Below are positions 51,686 through 63,233 of a stretch of DNA of 64,000 bases, piece by piece (the first letter of the stretch is position 1; each line of letters opens with the position of its first letter). The translations under genes were made by a program, and so were the position numbers. This stretch comes from Cymbomonas tetramitiformis (taxonomy: Eukaryota > Chlorophyta > Pyramimonadophyceae > Pyramimonadales > Pyramimonadaceae). The stretch covers positions 1 to 64,000 of the forward strand of contig LGRX02033388.1 in assembly GCA_001247695.2 (NCBI GenBank), given 5' to 3'. The notes beneath the pieces were generated by a model, which was given only the letters and a program-made list of their open reading frames with translations, did no database searches and had not been told where the DNA came from.

Positions 51686-52164
51686 ATATATGCGTTATCA
51701 TAGCATCATTGACAACGCGCCTGATGCTCATTCGGCATCAACGAATAATATCTCGTACGATATGACATGGTACTCGGCAGAAGCCAAACAAGCCATCATG
51801 ACCGTGCCATAGAATATGTATATCGCAATCTGCCATGAATGATGACCGACGACCGTCTGTCACGAATGATGACAGACGATTGATGAGTGATGGCCTATGA
51901 CATGTCAAAATTATGACAGTGTGTCATTTCGGTCATCAAGACTCTAACATCCGGGATCACCAGAGGGATTGAGTTAATCTAACTTCGATATATCTTCCTG
52001 ACTTCTTGGACCGTGCTAAACACCACCGGTGGGGTTGCGTGATATGAGTTGGGACAGCCAAAGGGATCATTTGCAAAAATCGCTGATGTACGTCGCATAC
52101 TGCTGATTGCTGATGTGACCACTTCCGCGACTCAGATGGGATGGATTGACTGTTTTTTGTACTC

Positions 52165-52965
52165 ACCCATATGGTGCACGATTCCTATAGTTTAGCATTT
52201 TTGAGAACCAGTTTTCATGTTGAGAATCCGATATTTGATGTCCACATATGTCAGTTGCATGTTACCACAACCCTAATTTGGGTTTAAAGGTCCCAAAATG
52301 GACTCAAATTGCAGTTTTAGCCACATTTTAGCAACTTTCACCTTGATTGCGCCCATATGGGGCGCGATTCCTACGGTCTAGCATTTTTGAGAACCAATTT
52401 TCATGTTGAGAATCCGATATTTGATGTCCACATATGTCAGTTGCATGTTACCACAACCCTAATTTGGGTTTAAAGGTCCCAAAATGGACTCAAATTGCAG
52501 TTTTAGCCACATTTTAGCAACTTTCACCTTGATTGCGCCCATATGGGGCGCGATTCCTACGGTCTAGCATTTTTGAGAACCAATTTTCATGTTGAGAATT
52601 CGATATTTGATGTCCGCACATGTCAGTTGCATGGTACAATAACCCGAATTTGGGGTTTAAGGTCCCAAAATGGACTCAAATTGCAGTTTTAGCCACATTT
52701 TAGCAACTTTCACCTTGATAGCGCTCATATGGGGCGCGATTCCTACGGTCTAGCATTTTTAATAACCAATTTATATGTTGAGAATCCGATATTTGATGTC
52801 CGCATATGTCAGTTGCATGGTACAATAACCCGAATTTGGGGTTTAAGGTCCCAAAATGGACTCAAATTGCAGTTTTAGCCACATTTTAGCAACTTTCACC
52901 TTGATAGCGCTCATATGGGGCGCGATTCCTACGGTCTAGCATTTTTGAGAACTAACTTTCATGTT
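52165..52965 (+). repeat. 186-bp tandem satellite
   Basis: Four complete copies plus a partial fifth of a unit starting (G/A)CCCATATGGGGCGCGATTCC. Starts at 52165, 52351, 52537, 52723 and 52909 give a constant 186-base period. Copies 1-3 keep CCACAACCCTAATTTGGGTT; copies 3-4 carry AATAACCCGAATTTGGGGTT, so two subfamilies exist. Each unit contains TTTAGCCACATTTTAGCAAC. Confidence 0.95.
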
Positions 52966-53753
52966 GGTGGTGACAACTCCGAGATGGAGGATGGTGGAGA
53001 TGAGACGACATGGGTTGTGTATGCTCTATACGCATGTCGCCCTCGCGGCAGCCTCGTGTTGGCATCGGATGCGGATCGGTGTCATTCCACCGGAAATTTT
53101 GTTCACTGCATGCATTGCCTGTTAATTTTGCATCGGCTGCGTCGACATGAGCATAACCGCGTTGCTCTCCCCGCAGCGGAGGTCCGAGGTACTACAAGCG
53201 GGCATCACGCAGCTTTCGCCGTTGCAATAAGTGAACGTGCAATGGGCCCTTTATTATGAGTGTGATGAAAACCTCAGATGATAGGGAATTGATGTTCTTT
53301 GTGGTTATGACTTATGCATGTTAGGATCTTCCCATATTCACACGATCGCGTAGACGCGTACGTAATCGGAGCAGACAGGATGAAGCGGATGGCCACTCGT
53401 TTATTATTTGTGCAGCGGTGATTTTAAAAATATTCATCTCATCAAGCGATCAGAGGAATTCGTCACAATCTATCCATCAATGAAGATATCAAACTATGTT
53501 GAAATGCTTACTACTCATCATAGCATTATGTATGGCAGGATGCCATGACGTGAGTTATTGGATCGCCCATATCACATCCATGGGTTTATAGCATAAAACA
53601 CATTTTATGTTCTCGCTCCTCGCTAGCATAACAACATAATCGACCTCTGTGTGTTCACATCGAGTGTGTCCATGTCACATACTTGTTGCCACTTTTGCTC
53701 TACTCTCGATGATATGGTCTACAAGTGCATAATATATACTCGTGCCGCGGATC
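52966..53753. other. No recognised gene
   Basis: A plus-strand frame begins as the satellite breaks off (MEDGGDETTWVVYALYACRP) but has no family signature. The rest is AT-rich without coding signal. Confidence 0.4.
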
Positions 53754-54080
53754 AAACTTTCCTCTTGTTGCCTCGGCCACGAGCAGCAACTTGCGGTGTG
53801 GTTGCAGATGATGTAGTTTCTCCTGGCCCTTTGCCTCGTCCACGAGCAACAGGTGGTTGTGCAGCCGCAGATGATGCAACTCCCCCTCGCCCCTTGCCTC
53901 GGCCACGAGCAGCAACTTGCGGCACCGCCGTTGATGACGATGCAGCTTCGCCTCGGCCCTTGCCTCGTCCACGAGCTACAAGTGGTTGTGCAGCCGCAGA
54001 TGATGCAACTCCCCCTCGCCCCTTGCCTCGGCCACGAGCAGCAACTTGCGGCACCGCCGTTGATGACGATGCAGCTTCGA
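53754..54080 (-). CDS. RG-repeat (AT-hook-like) terminal exon
   Basis: The minus-strand frame alternates ARGRGKGRG cores with Ala/Ser/Pro spacers in a 43-residue (129-bp) period, about two and a half copies, and ends RGRGNKRKV at TGA 53754. Arg-Gly-Arg-Gly-Lys cores resemble AT-hooks that bind the DNA minor groove, and NKRKV looks like a nuclear signal. An acceptor after TTTTTCGAAG (54081) is possible. It may be the last exon of the minus-strand gene at 57206-55534, but the phases do not match a direct join. Confidence 0.5.
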
Positions 54081-54132
54081 AAAATATACGAAAAATATGA
54101 ATGAGCAAAATAATCTTGATTATTATTGTTGT

Positions 54133-55467
54133 GAACATAACTTCATCATTATTATGCAACTTTCCCCCGGATCATTTCATACACACACACACACACACAT
54201 ATATGTATATACATATATATACATATTATATCACTCTAAAAACACCATATATATATATATATATATGGCCCTGGAAGACTAATGAAACTCCATAATGAAA
54301 ATTATTTTTTCCAAAAGTGTGCCGTGTGCGTGTGTGTGTGTGTGTGACCTTGCTCATGCATTTGTATCGTGGATGGATACATATTGTTATATATGTGTGT
54401 ATGTGTGGTGCGGCCTGTGTGGTTTTAGCATGTTTCATATATTACGCATGCTCGGATTTGCTATGCGTGCATGTATAGGCTGTGGCATAATTGTCATTGT
54501 GAACATCACTGCATCATTATTAGGCAACTTGCCCCCGGAGAATTTTCTATCCATATTTGTTGGCAATGTGATTCTAGACTTCATCAAAACCCAGCAAAAT
54601 AATTAAGTAATCAACCTTGTTTTGTTTTTGTGCAGTGTTGTGTGTGTGCGCGCGCGTGCGCACGCGCGTGTGAACATGCTTGTGCGGCATGTGTATGAAT
54701 GGATGCATATTGCTGTGTGTGGGTGTGTGGTGTGTGGTGTGCAGGCTTTGTGTGCAGGCTGTGTGGCTTTAGCAACTTGTCTAAATTAGGCATGCTCGGA
54801 TTTGCTATGTACATTTGTATAGTAGTAGGTTGCATAAACTAAATTGTGTATGCTTGGATTTGCTATGTATACTATCTTGTATATAAGCTGTATATACAAG
54901 TAGTATACATAGCAAATCCAATCACACTTCTATTGTAGAAAAGTTGCTAAAGCCACACAACATAATACAGCCTATACAAGATAGTATACAGAGAAAATCC
55001 AAGCATGCTTAATTTAGAAAAAAATGCTATATCACCCATGCAGCCTATACAAGTATACATAGTAAATCCAGGCCTACATAATTTAGGAAATTTGCTACTA
55101 AAGACACAACATATTACAGCATATGCAAGATAGTATACCTAGTAAATCCAAGTATAAGTATACACATTGTGATATATCACAGCATATACAAGTATACATA
55201 CTCAATCCAAGCATAAATAATTTAGAAAAGTTGCTACATCACAGTCTACACAAGTATACGACATAGCAAGTACACACATACTTAATTTAGAAATTATGCT
55301 AAAGCCACACAGCCCGCAACACATAACAATATGCATTCATCCATACACACACACACACGCGCGCACACACGCACGCACACACACACACACATTTAAGTAT
55401 TTTGCAATCTTCAACTACACGCATACACTTACACACAATGCGTGGTGGTAAGCCAGAGTGAATACTA
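54133..55467. repeat. Complex of direct and inverted repeats with dinucleotide runs
   Basis: The block CATCATTATTA(T/G)GCAACTT(T/G)CCCCCGGA occurs at 54144 and 54509 (365-base spacing). GT-rich blocks with GTGTGGCTTTAGCA and CATGCTCGGATTTGCTATG occur at 54340-54480 and 54640-54835 and, inverted (TGCTAAAGCCACACAGCC), at 55290-55420. The centre near 54890 pairs TTTGCTATGTATACT with AGTATACATAGCAAA. From 54900 to 55290 AAATCCAAGCAT and AGTATACATAG motifs recur about six times. (AC)n, (AT)n and CG-alternating runs punctuate it. Confidence 0.85.
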
Positions 55468-55533
55468 ATGTGTACACTTACACACATGAGCACACATGAG
55501 CACACATGAGCACACACATGATTACGAGCTTAC

Positions 55534-57206
55534 CTTGAGGTTTGCTTCCGCTGGAATCTCCACCTTGACGACAATACCAAGTCCGATGCCCCCAAAAATC
55601 CAACATCGGAGCATATTTGATTCTGGCCCACCCTCTCGCTCCTTGACATTGTATTTCGATTGAAGATGATGAATGCTATCAAGCTGTGTATTTTCGGGCA
55701 ATTTGTGTATGGGAACATAGACAACCTTATTATCAAGGCCTTTCATGGGTAGGAGGTCCAAAGAGTCCGTGACCTCCTTTGCGGTTTGCTGATTGGAGCC
55801 TTCGCCCCCGCGTCGACGCATGCGCTTCAAGTGTTGGCTGAACTGACCACCTTTCATGTCGTTTCTACTCTTCCCCTCTCTTGGAATGTTGTGAGTGTGC
55901 CTCCAGAATGACATGCCGGTGCTGTCCATTGTATCCTCGACCAATATACCAAACAATAATGCGGCACCGACATAATCCCCTGCTTTGTCACTAGCTATAC
56001 TAGCTTTTTTAACTCTCTCGGGATGCATCTGATGATGCGATGCTGCCGAGAATTTCACTACTCCTAATGCCGTGACAGCACTCTGATTGCTTTGATCGCT
56101 CAGCACATTGTACGTGGAGATGTCAAGCATATGCCTTCGTTGCTCTGGAGATAAATCAGGGGCATCGGCCTCCCGGACTTTCTGATATACGCATGCTATA
56201 TGATGTGAAATTCTGGCCGCATCCCCATAGCCCTCCGCCTGTGTCACCTCTGTGGTAAGTCAGCATCAAAGTTAATAACACATATGTGTGCGTGCATGTA
56301 ATGAGCGTGGACCTACCTCGGATACGATGTTTGTCGGCGTGCGACACGGAGTGCATTTCGTTGATCGCCTCGCATTGTTTATGAGATATACACTCCCCAA
56401 CTTCTTTGTAACTAGATAGTGTTGTCGAAGTGCCATGTGGAGATGTCACCTCCACATTTACATCTGATGCAACTACCATCAACAGTGGTCGTTTGCGCGG
56501 TGTGGTAGTCGTCACTTCGAAAGTAGCACGATCTGAACTTCAAAGCTCCCTTTCATGCAACACCTCTGCAGCCGTGTCGATGGCAGTCGTGGCGATGTTA
56601 TTGGCGGTATGCGCTTGGGCTGCAGCATATCCGATCACCAGCACCGCGTCATGTCGCCGCACACAACTGATACAATGCGCACTCTCTGCATGGTGCGCAT
56701 ATGTTTGTGCATAGCTACACGGACGACGCGCGTATTATTACCATTATTATAGAGCGCATACGTTGCCATTATGTCCAGAATTAACATCTGCCGTACTAAT
56801 ATGATAATTCACAATAAGCGTGTGCATGCGTACCATCATCGGCTGTGCAACTTTCCGATCTTGAACGGCCTCTCCTTGTTAACCACTTCGCGGGGAGTTG
56901 ATTAGTTGCAGCGTCATTGCCGTCTGTCTCAACTATCAATTGTCGCTCTACATTGATGATAGAATGACTGTCCGAAGCCGAGAAAGCAGATACGCCATTA
57001 TTCTTTCTCTGATCCCGCAACGTCGGCGCATCAGTTTGTATTATTGAAGTCGGAGCTCCGCGTGGATGTCGCCAGTCGTTATCAAAAGGAGGTTGCTGGG
57101 GCAACAAGAGCGCGTTGCTGCAACCTGCCTGCTTAGAGACACAGCGCGAACACTTATCGTTGGCCGCAAAGTTTAGGATAGAACACGACTTTCTATTGCT
57201 CGCCAT
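55534..57206 (-). CDS. Multi-exon nuclear-type hypothetical protein with in-frame TGA
   Basis: Exon 1 (57206-56834) starts MASNRKSCSILNFAANDKCS, with Cys-rich KCSRCVSKQAGC, and ends at GATG|GTACGC. Exon 2 (56685-56317, acceptor CATGCAG) joins in phase and reads SAHCISCVRRHDAVLVIGYA, then LHEREL, a TGA (56543-56541), and in the same frame SSDRATFEVTTTTPRKRPLL through HADKHRIR at CGAG|GTAGGT. Exon 3 (56249-55534) reads EVTQAEGYGDAARISHHIAC, FWRHTHNIPREGKSRNDMKG, a basic HLKRMRRRGGEG and WIFGGIGLGIVVKVEIPAEA, ending at CAAG|GTAAGC. All three joins keep frame, so the model is good apart from the TGA. No family is recognised. Basic patches and a possible RG-repeat last exon suggest a nuclear protein. 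Confidence 0.58.
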
Positions 57207-58451
57207 ATCAGTTGCGAATAGGTTCGGCTACACGACAGCAACTATGCGGCATAATCGCACATACCGCCATTTGCGTATGCGCCATTGACGCTCGGCTTTG
57301 AGACGCTCATGCGCGAAAATTCTCGAGACACTGTGTCTAAAAACATTGCAGAAGCTTACGAAGTAATGCCGTGGATGGCGCTCGCGAATTCAACCAACCG
57401 GCTTAACAGTGGCTTCACAGTGGCTATCGGCTTCAATGTAAGCTTCTGTAAGCCAAGCACTCAGGAATTTATAAATTCGCGCCAATTCGGCGTTTCAGGC
57501 ACCGTGTAATTATTGGTTCGAACGAAACCCCCCCCTTCGCACCCGACCATCGTCCCAATTCGGCGTGTGGGGACCAGTACAACATCCATCCCATCTGAGT
57601 CGCGGAAGTGGTCATGTACGTCGCATACGAATGCGAGCGCTCTGTTATATGAAATTATGTACGTCCAGTCGCACTTGATGAAATCATATGTGCTGACGAT
57701 CATTTTATGTGCGCGCATCTGCATCTCGTATACTGTGACATTCCTGCAATTTTGACATCACTGTATGCGTTCGTACGCTGTGCGCACACCTTGTCGCGTA
57801 TAAAATCAAGACGACTTCTCCGCTGACGCTATTTGCTGCGATTATGTTTGCGATGAAAAATCTCCTCGCGCAATCTCTGCGCTGTCGATATGCAAGCGTA
57901 TATTATTCAAGTTGCAGATATTCAATATCACTGCGAGCGTTGTCGCTTATGCGCCCACCTGCAAACCTGCGAACAATATGAAAATATACTACGTCTGTCG
58001 CTGCACCCACTTGAGTTCTCGAGTATCGTGCCTTGACGAGTTTCTTTTAGAATACCATCTGATACGGCGGGATAAACAGGCGCCGTGAATATATTATCAA
58101 TATACAAATAAACACTGCAAAGTTGGACAACAATGCGAGTGTACGTAATAGCGGGTTGTGAGTGCAGTCTCTGTAAGAAGATCTGCTGAAGCACAACGCT
58201 TCCTCACTTTTGTACCATACGTCTCCCATCATCTTAGATGGTACCGCCATTGGGTTGTGAGACGTAGGTTGAACGACCAGTATTGTAATAACGACTAGTT
58301 CGTTCATACTGTGCATGCGTGTTCCGCACATGCTTAAAAGCCAAGATGGTTCTTGTTTGTATTCAAGATGTATCTTTGCTTTGCCATCTTCGAGTTCGAC
58401 GTACGAACTCTCGATGGCAAGGATGCCAGATGATGTGACATTATCATCTGG
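57207..58451. other. No recognised gene
   Basis: Contains at 57584-57613 a 30-base sequence (ATCCATCCCATCTGAGTCGC, GGAAGTGGTC) that is the reverse complement of 52117-52146. Two CAATTCGGCGT motifs lie at 57483 and 57556. Confidence 0.45.
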
Positions 58452-58702
58452 CGACATGTACAGTCATCGTCGACCGTACTGACGACTGTCATAATAATAT
58501 ATGACGCGACTCGACATGTACAGTCATGGTCGACCATACTGTCGACTGTCATAATAATATATGACGCGACCGATTGTCATAATAATATATGACGCGACCG
58601 ACTGTCATAATAATATATGACATGACCGACATGACATGACATGACATGGTATGACATGTCTGACAGGTATGACACGTATGACATGTATGACACATATGTC
58701 AT
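58452..58702 (+). repeat. Hierarchical TGACATG / GTCATAATAATATATGACGC repeats
   Basis: Two ~60-bp units (CGACATGTACAGTCATSGTC, GACTGTCATAATAATATATG), then two 28-bp units keeping only GTCATAATAATATATGACGC, then (ATGAC)n and GACATGTATGACA variants up to 58702. The GTCATA..TATGAC core is an imperfect palindrome. Confidence 0.9.
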
Positions 58703-59619
58703 CGGTCATGACCCTGACAGGTTGCCTCCCAGGAAAAATCTGTGGCTATGGCAAGATATGAGTTATCCAGCTATCACCGTCGCGTGCATCCGCTTCCTGC
58801 GTGTCGTATGCCATCGGCCGCTGGCGACTTAGCTACTAGCTCCTACAATAGACGAGTTATTTTTGTTTACCTCTTACATTTTATACACTCTAATAACTAG
58901 GGATGTGGCTGGCGTGTTGTCACGAAACTCTCCGCATCATATGAGGTGGTGTGCTGGAAACAATGAGGATATCAATAGTCGTCGTAAAATCAGAAGACAT
59001 ATCGAGGGTGTCACCGTCATTTTCTGTGATCCGCTTGTGTCAGAGGCTCAAGTAATTTTCTTCTTCTTCTTCGGTTTATCCGAGTCTCTTCGGTGATCCG
59101 TCAGCAGATCCCCTACCTATTTAGCGTGTTTCTAGCAAACCCTTAGAAGGCGTGGGCCGAGTTTCGAACATCTCGCATCTTCGTTTCCCACCAACCACCC
59201 CAAATACACGATTCGTATCCCGCCGATCTTCTCGTGCCTCGTGGGGCGCGTACGCACGTTATTGCACGCCACGCGAATCGAAGCACGGCTCGCTCGCGCT
59301 ACGCCCTCGCCTCACTCAACGAAACCATGCTTAGGTCACAGCGTCACACCCTCATAAATCGGTACCCCCACCAAGACAAGAGTGTACGATTCATATCGAG
59401 GGGGCATCGGCCGACTTCGTTTGCACTACTAATATTCGTAAATGTACACGGGGCTTCGACTTGTCGAGGCCTTAGATGACAAGGTGAGTCGGTGTCCAAC
59501 ATCCCAATTGATACTCGAATAATATACTTACGCCGATAATGAGGATCATGTCCTAAGAGCGGCAGTAACCCGCTTGCCGACCAGGCAAGTAAAAAACACA
59601 AGGGGCTACTCCCACTATC

Positions 59620-60042
59620 ATGGCGCAACCCGAAGGGCTCATCTTGCTAGGACCACAAGGAAATCGCAACACGAGAAAACTACGCAAGAAATCTGCGCCA
59701 ATTGATATCTTGCGCGCCGGTAAGCTTGTAAAAACTTCAGAGACAAATGACGTGACGAGGGCCGTCCGTCTACCATTTCCCGTACGTAGCATAAGCGGCT
59801 GGGGGATGGTAGGGGCCACCAGGATATTACAAACGGCGAACAAGGGGTACCCTGGGGGTTTGGAAAAGCGATATGATACATCCGGCCCCCCCATTGCTGG
59901 AAAATTAAGTCGTTGCATAGACCAGATATGCCAGGGCTGCCAAATTTTGAAACCTTTGCATATACATGGGGGGTGCGGCGTTGCCGGGGTGCGACTCGGT
60001 TACTTATCGTATCGTGCCAGTGCCGCCCGATCCGCAAAATGA
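59620..60042 (+). CDS. Unassigned open frame (140 aa)
   Basis: ATG 59620 in a good context (ATCATGG), MAQPEGLILLGPQGNRNTRK, with a basic KLRKKSAPIDILRAGKL and Cys-containing CIDQICQGCQILKPLHIHGG. It ends at TGA 60042. There is no family match, and a minus-strand frame of similar length overlaps it. Low confidence that it is expressed. Confidence 0.25.
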   Translation: MAQPEGLILLGPQGNRNTRKLRKKSAPIDILRAGKLVKTSETNDVTRAVRLPFPVRSISGWGMVGATRILQTANKGYPGGLEKRYDTSGPPIAGKLSRCIDQICQGCQILKPLHIHGGCGVAGVRLGYLSYRASAARSAK

Positions 60043-60107
60043 CGTCAAATATTCGGTCGCAGCTCGCAGGTTAGTGGAGATCTTTAGATCGACTGGCATA
60101 GTAATTT

Positions 60108-61174
60108 ATCTCTACTATGACGGTCCAGTTTTTTTTCAGAAAATCGATACCATTTTTTACTCAGTCGCGTAGACCTCTCGCGAGTGCCAGCCGCGGGCTG
60201 TCATCCCACTATTCTCCCAGCCCTCCACCCCCCACCCCTCAGGGGACTTATAGGCATGTCTTGTGGAGTATCCGAGTAGCTCGCACGCCCTTAGCCATCA
60301 AGGGAATCACTCGACAACCCACCTTCAGTTCACCCACCCACCACACTGATTACCCCCTCCGGACTTCTATGACTAACCCCAAGAAATTCTGCAAAGCTTT
60401 TGCAGGTTTTTCTCGCCCCCCTTAGCCCTACGGCGTACAAATTATCCCAAGGGACCTACTCGACCCCTGTGCACCGAAATATGGCTATGGGCCCTACGCT
60501 ACAGCTCGCACAATGCAGCTGAATCACTGCCCCTGGGGTTCCCTCCAGAATTGGAGGGCAAACCGTCATATAGATATCATGGGGCCAGCCACCTTCGATT
60601 TCAGGGGGTTTACGGCCACTCCAGGACCCAAAGGGGGTCGATTGGACTTCCCTAGGGTCAAGTAGATAACTTATGACGATTTCCCAGCGGGGATGCCGAT
60701 TTTGAAGTTGGGTCGATATCTCTATGACGGTCCAGTTTTTTCAGAAAATCGATACCATTTTTTACTCAGTCGCGCAGACCTCTCGCGAGTGCCAGCCACG
60801 GGCTGTCATCCCACTATTCTCCCACCCCTCCACCCCCCACCCCTCAGGGGACTTATAGGCATGTCTTGTGGACTATCCGAGTAGCTCGCACGCCCTTAGC
60901 CATCAAGGGAATCACTCGACAGCCCACCTTCAGTTCACCCACCCACCACACTGATTACCCCCTCCGGACTTCTATGACTTGACCCCAGATATTCTGCAGA
61001 CATTTTGCAGGTTTTTCTCGCCCCCCTTAGCCCCACGGCGTACAAATTATCCCAAGGGACCTACTCGACCCCTGTGCACCGAAATATGGCTATGGGCCGT
61101 ACGCTACAACTCGCACAATGCAGCTGATTCAATGCCCCTGGGGTTCCCTCCAGAATTGGAGGGCAAACCGTCAT
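60108..61174 (+). repeat. Direct duplication of a ~466-bp block
   Basis: The block beginning ATGACGGTCCAGTTTTTT and ending GGAGGGCAAACCGTCATA occurs at about 60108-60574 and 60718-61174 with a ~143-bp unique spacer. Identity looks around 95 percent, with small indels (for example in the T run and at CCCCAAGAAATTCTGC / CCCCAGATATTCTGC). Each copy carries GTCATCCCACTATTCTCCCA and ACCCACCCACCACACTGATT. It has no coding signature and the repeat type is unknown. Confidence 0.88.
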
Positions 61175-61853
61175 AGAGTTATGAGCAGCGTGGCGTGGGA
61201 TGGGAGCAGCATCAGTCGAGTGCAACATGAGCATCAACAGCACTCTCGCTCTCGTCTGGACCCGGTCTCCTCTTGTCCTTATGGACGAAAATAAACATTT
61301 AGGGTTTGTAACTCTGTGGGGTCCATAATTTCTCCGAGCCTCTTCGATCGACTGTAACGTCGACCCTCGCGTGTCGCAGGCCGCGCAGCGCCCGCTCGGA
61401 GAAACTCTGGGAACAAGAGTAGGACCCGGTAGGAAGAATGAGTAGGAAGAAAGCATTTCTATAATTACCAATAACAAGAGTAGGACCCGGTCCGTGTCAC
61501 TCGGACTGTTTAAAACTGTACTGTAGAGCCCTAGAAACGTAGTAACTGCAAACTGAAACTGCAAACCCGTAACACCGGAAATCTCTTTGTTGGCTTCACG
61601 CCTTTCGGAGGATACAAAATTCCATCGCATTTGGCTGCAACGCACGAAACAAGCAAACTTCTAACGCCAAACGCAGGAGGAATACTCGATTACATTTCTG
61701 TCGATACCAAGGAGTGCCCTGTGCTTGCAATTCGATATCACAGCGATCAATTGCGCTATGATGCACTTTCTACCGACTTAAAACATCTTCTAATTTATTG
61801 CCTGTTTCCTGGACACTTGCGCACTTCAGTGTTTTTCGTACGTGTATGAAAAA

Positions 61854-63233
61854 ATGAATGCAGACGAGGACATGTTCACCAATGAAGACACGGTGGCAAA
61901 TATGGTCAAGCTTCGTTTCCTGGATGAACCCTCCATCTTGGTCCGAACTTACACCTAGTATCCAAACCAGTTGCACGCCATATGGTAGAATATTCAGCGG
62001 ACTATCCATGGTGTCCGTTTCGCAAGGCTCATGCGAGCCTTGCGTACATCATGTTCTCAGATGTGAAAACAAAACTTTTAGCGAGAGACTAAACACGCGC
62101 GCGTTCGTGCGTCTGATCTGCGCCTGGTCTCTTTTGTGGACCCACTAGCGTTTCGCACGAACTGCCCTTAGCTGCACTTCAACACTTTATCTTCATATTG
62201 ATGTCGCCATTGAGGTCTTCATATGAACAGCTGTTTGTCTCCCACGTGATGTACACTCTGACTCCTTGGCAAAGTCGGGTTTGGTTTTCATGTGTTCAAC
62301 GCCGAATTTCGGTGGTTTTTGGGTGGCCTTCCTCGCCTACCACTCACAGTCCTCTCTTTTGGTCTACCATAATTTATCAGTCGCTTAGCTCACGTCGCGA
62401 TTCCCTCGGGGCGCAGAAAAACTTGGAGCGAAGATATGAGGAGGAGGAGATCTATACCCTAGTGGGAAGCGTGCTTGTCTCGTTAAATCCTTTTCAGAAA
62501 CTGCCTTTATACGGGGATAAAATCCTCGATAGGTATGCTTGATGGCCTCTGCCCTGGAGCCCTGCTGTACTTTCAACTCGACTACGTCTGAGGCTTGTGT
62601 TCGGGGGGTCAATTCAGATGGAGAACCTTAAAAGGTCGTCTTTAGGGTTTTAGGTTTTAGGGTTAGGGGAAAATGCAGATAGAGACCCTCCAAATATGGT
62701 CGTTGCTTTTTGCACCTTACGAGTGCTCTCCCCGAAACTGTCAGGCGCTGCACGCTTCACTGCTGCCCCTCACTCTTTGCTTAGTTGTCGTAACTTTCCA
62801 CGTAGGTTGTGTGCTCCCCGAAGGCTCACGGCAGCTTCTGTGGTCGCGTATCCCAATATGAGCTACACAGCTGCCCGCAGGTACAGCCAGGCGAGCCCCA
62901 GTTCCGAGCCGGAGCAGCCCCCCCACATCTGGGGCCTTGCAGAGCGCGCTTACCGTTCACTACTCTGCAACTGGTCCGATCAATCGGTGATCGTCTCGGG
63001 GGAGAGCGGTGCCGGCAAAACGGAGGCAACACGGCGCGTGCTGGAGTATTTTATGGAAATGAGCCGGCGCCGCGGTGGAGAAGATGATTTTGCGGCCGGT
63101 CTTGAGGGGAAGATCATGAGTGCGCAGACCATTCTGGAGGCGTTCGGCAATGCAAAAACCATTCGGAATGACAACTCCAGTCGCTTTGGCAAGTGGATCG
63201 AGGTCGGCTTTTCCCGCGCCGGGCAAATCCAAG
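61854..63233 (+). CDS. Myosin heavy chain motor domain, N-terminal exons (partial)
   Basis: Exon 1 (frame open from acceptor TTCAG at 61829; ATG 61854) reads MNADEDMFTNEDTVANMVKL, RFLDEPSIL and ends at CTTG|GTCCGA. Exon 2 (62417-62532) reads KNLERRYEEEEIYTLVGSVL, VSLNPFQKLPLYGDKILD, ending at GATAG|GTATGC. Exon 3 (62881-63233) begins RYSQASPSSEPEQPPHIWGL and carries the P-loop VSGESGAGKTEATRRVLEYF, then ILEAFGNAKTIRNDNSSRFG with the switch I NxxSSRFGK, and KWIEVGFSRAGQIQG before AAG|GTGCAC. All joins keep frame. Myosins hydrolyse ATP to move along actin. The motor is truncated by the window: switch II, the actin-binding and tail regions are absent, so the class cannot be set. The N-terminus lacks an SH3-like domain unless exons lie upstream. 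Confidence 0.93.
62633..62668 (+). repeat. Interstitial TTTTAGGG telomere-like tract
   Basis: GTCTTTAGGGTTTTAGG and TTTTAGGGTTAGGGG lie in the myosin intron between exons 2 and 3. TTTAGGG and TTTTAGGG are telomere repeat types of green algae and plants. The tract is too short and mixed to be a telomere. Confidence 0.6.

Noticed and set aside
56541..56543. Selenocysteine codon
   Set aside because: There is no known selenoprotein motif around the TGA and several genes in the window stop at TGA; decay or error is simpler.
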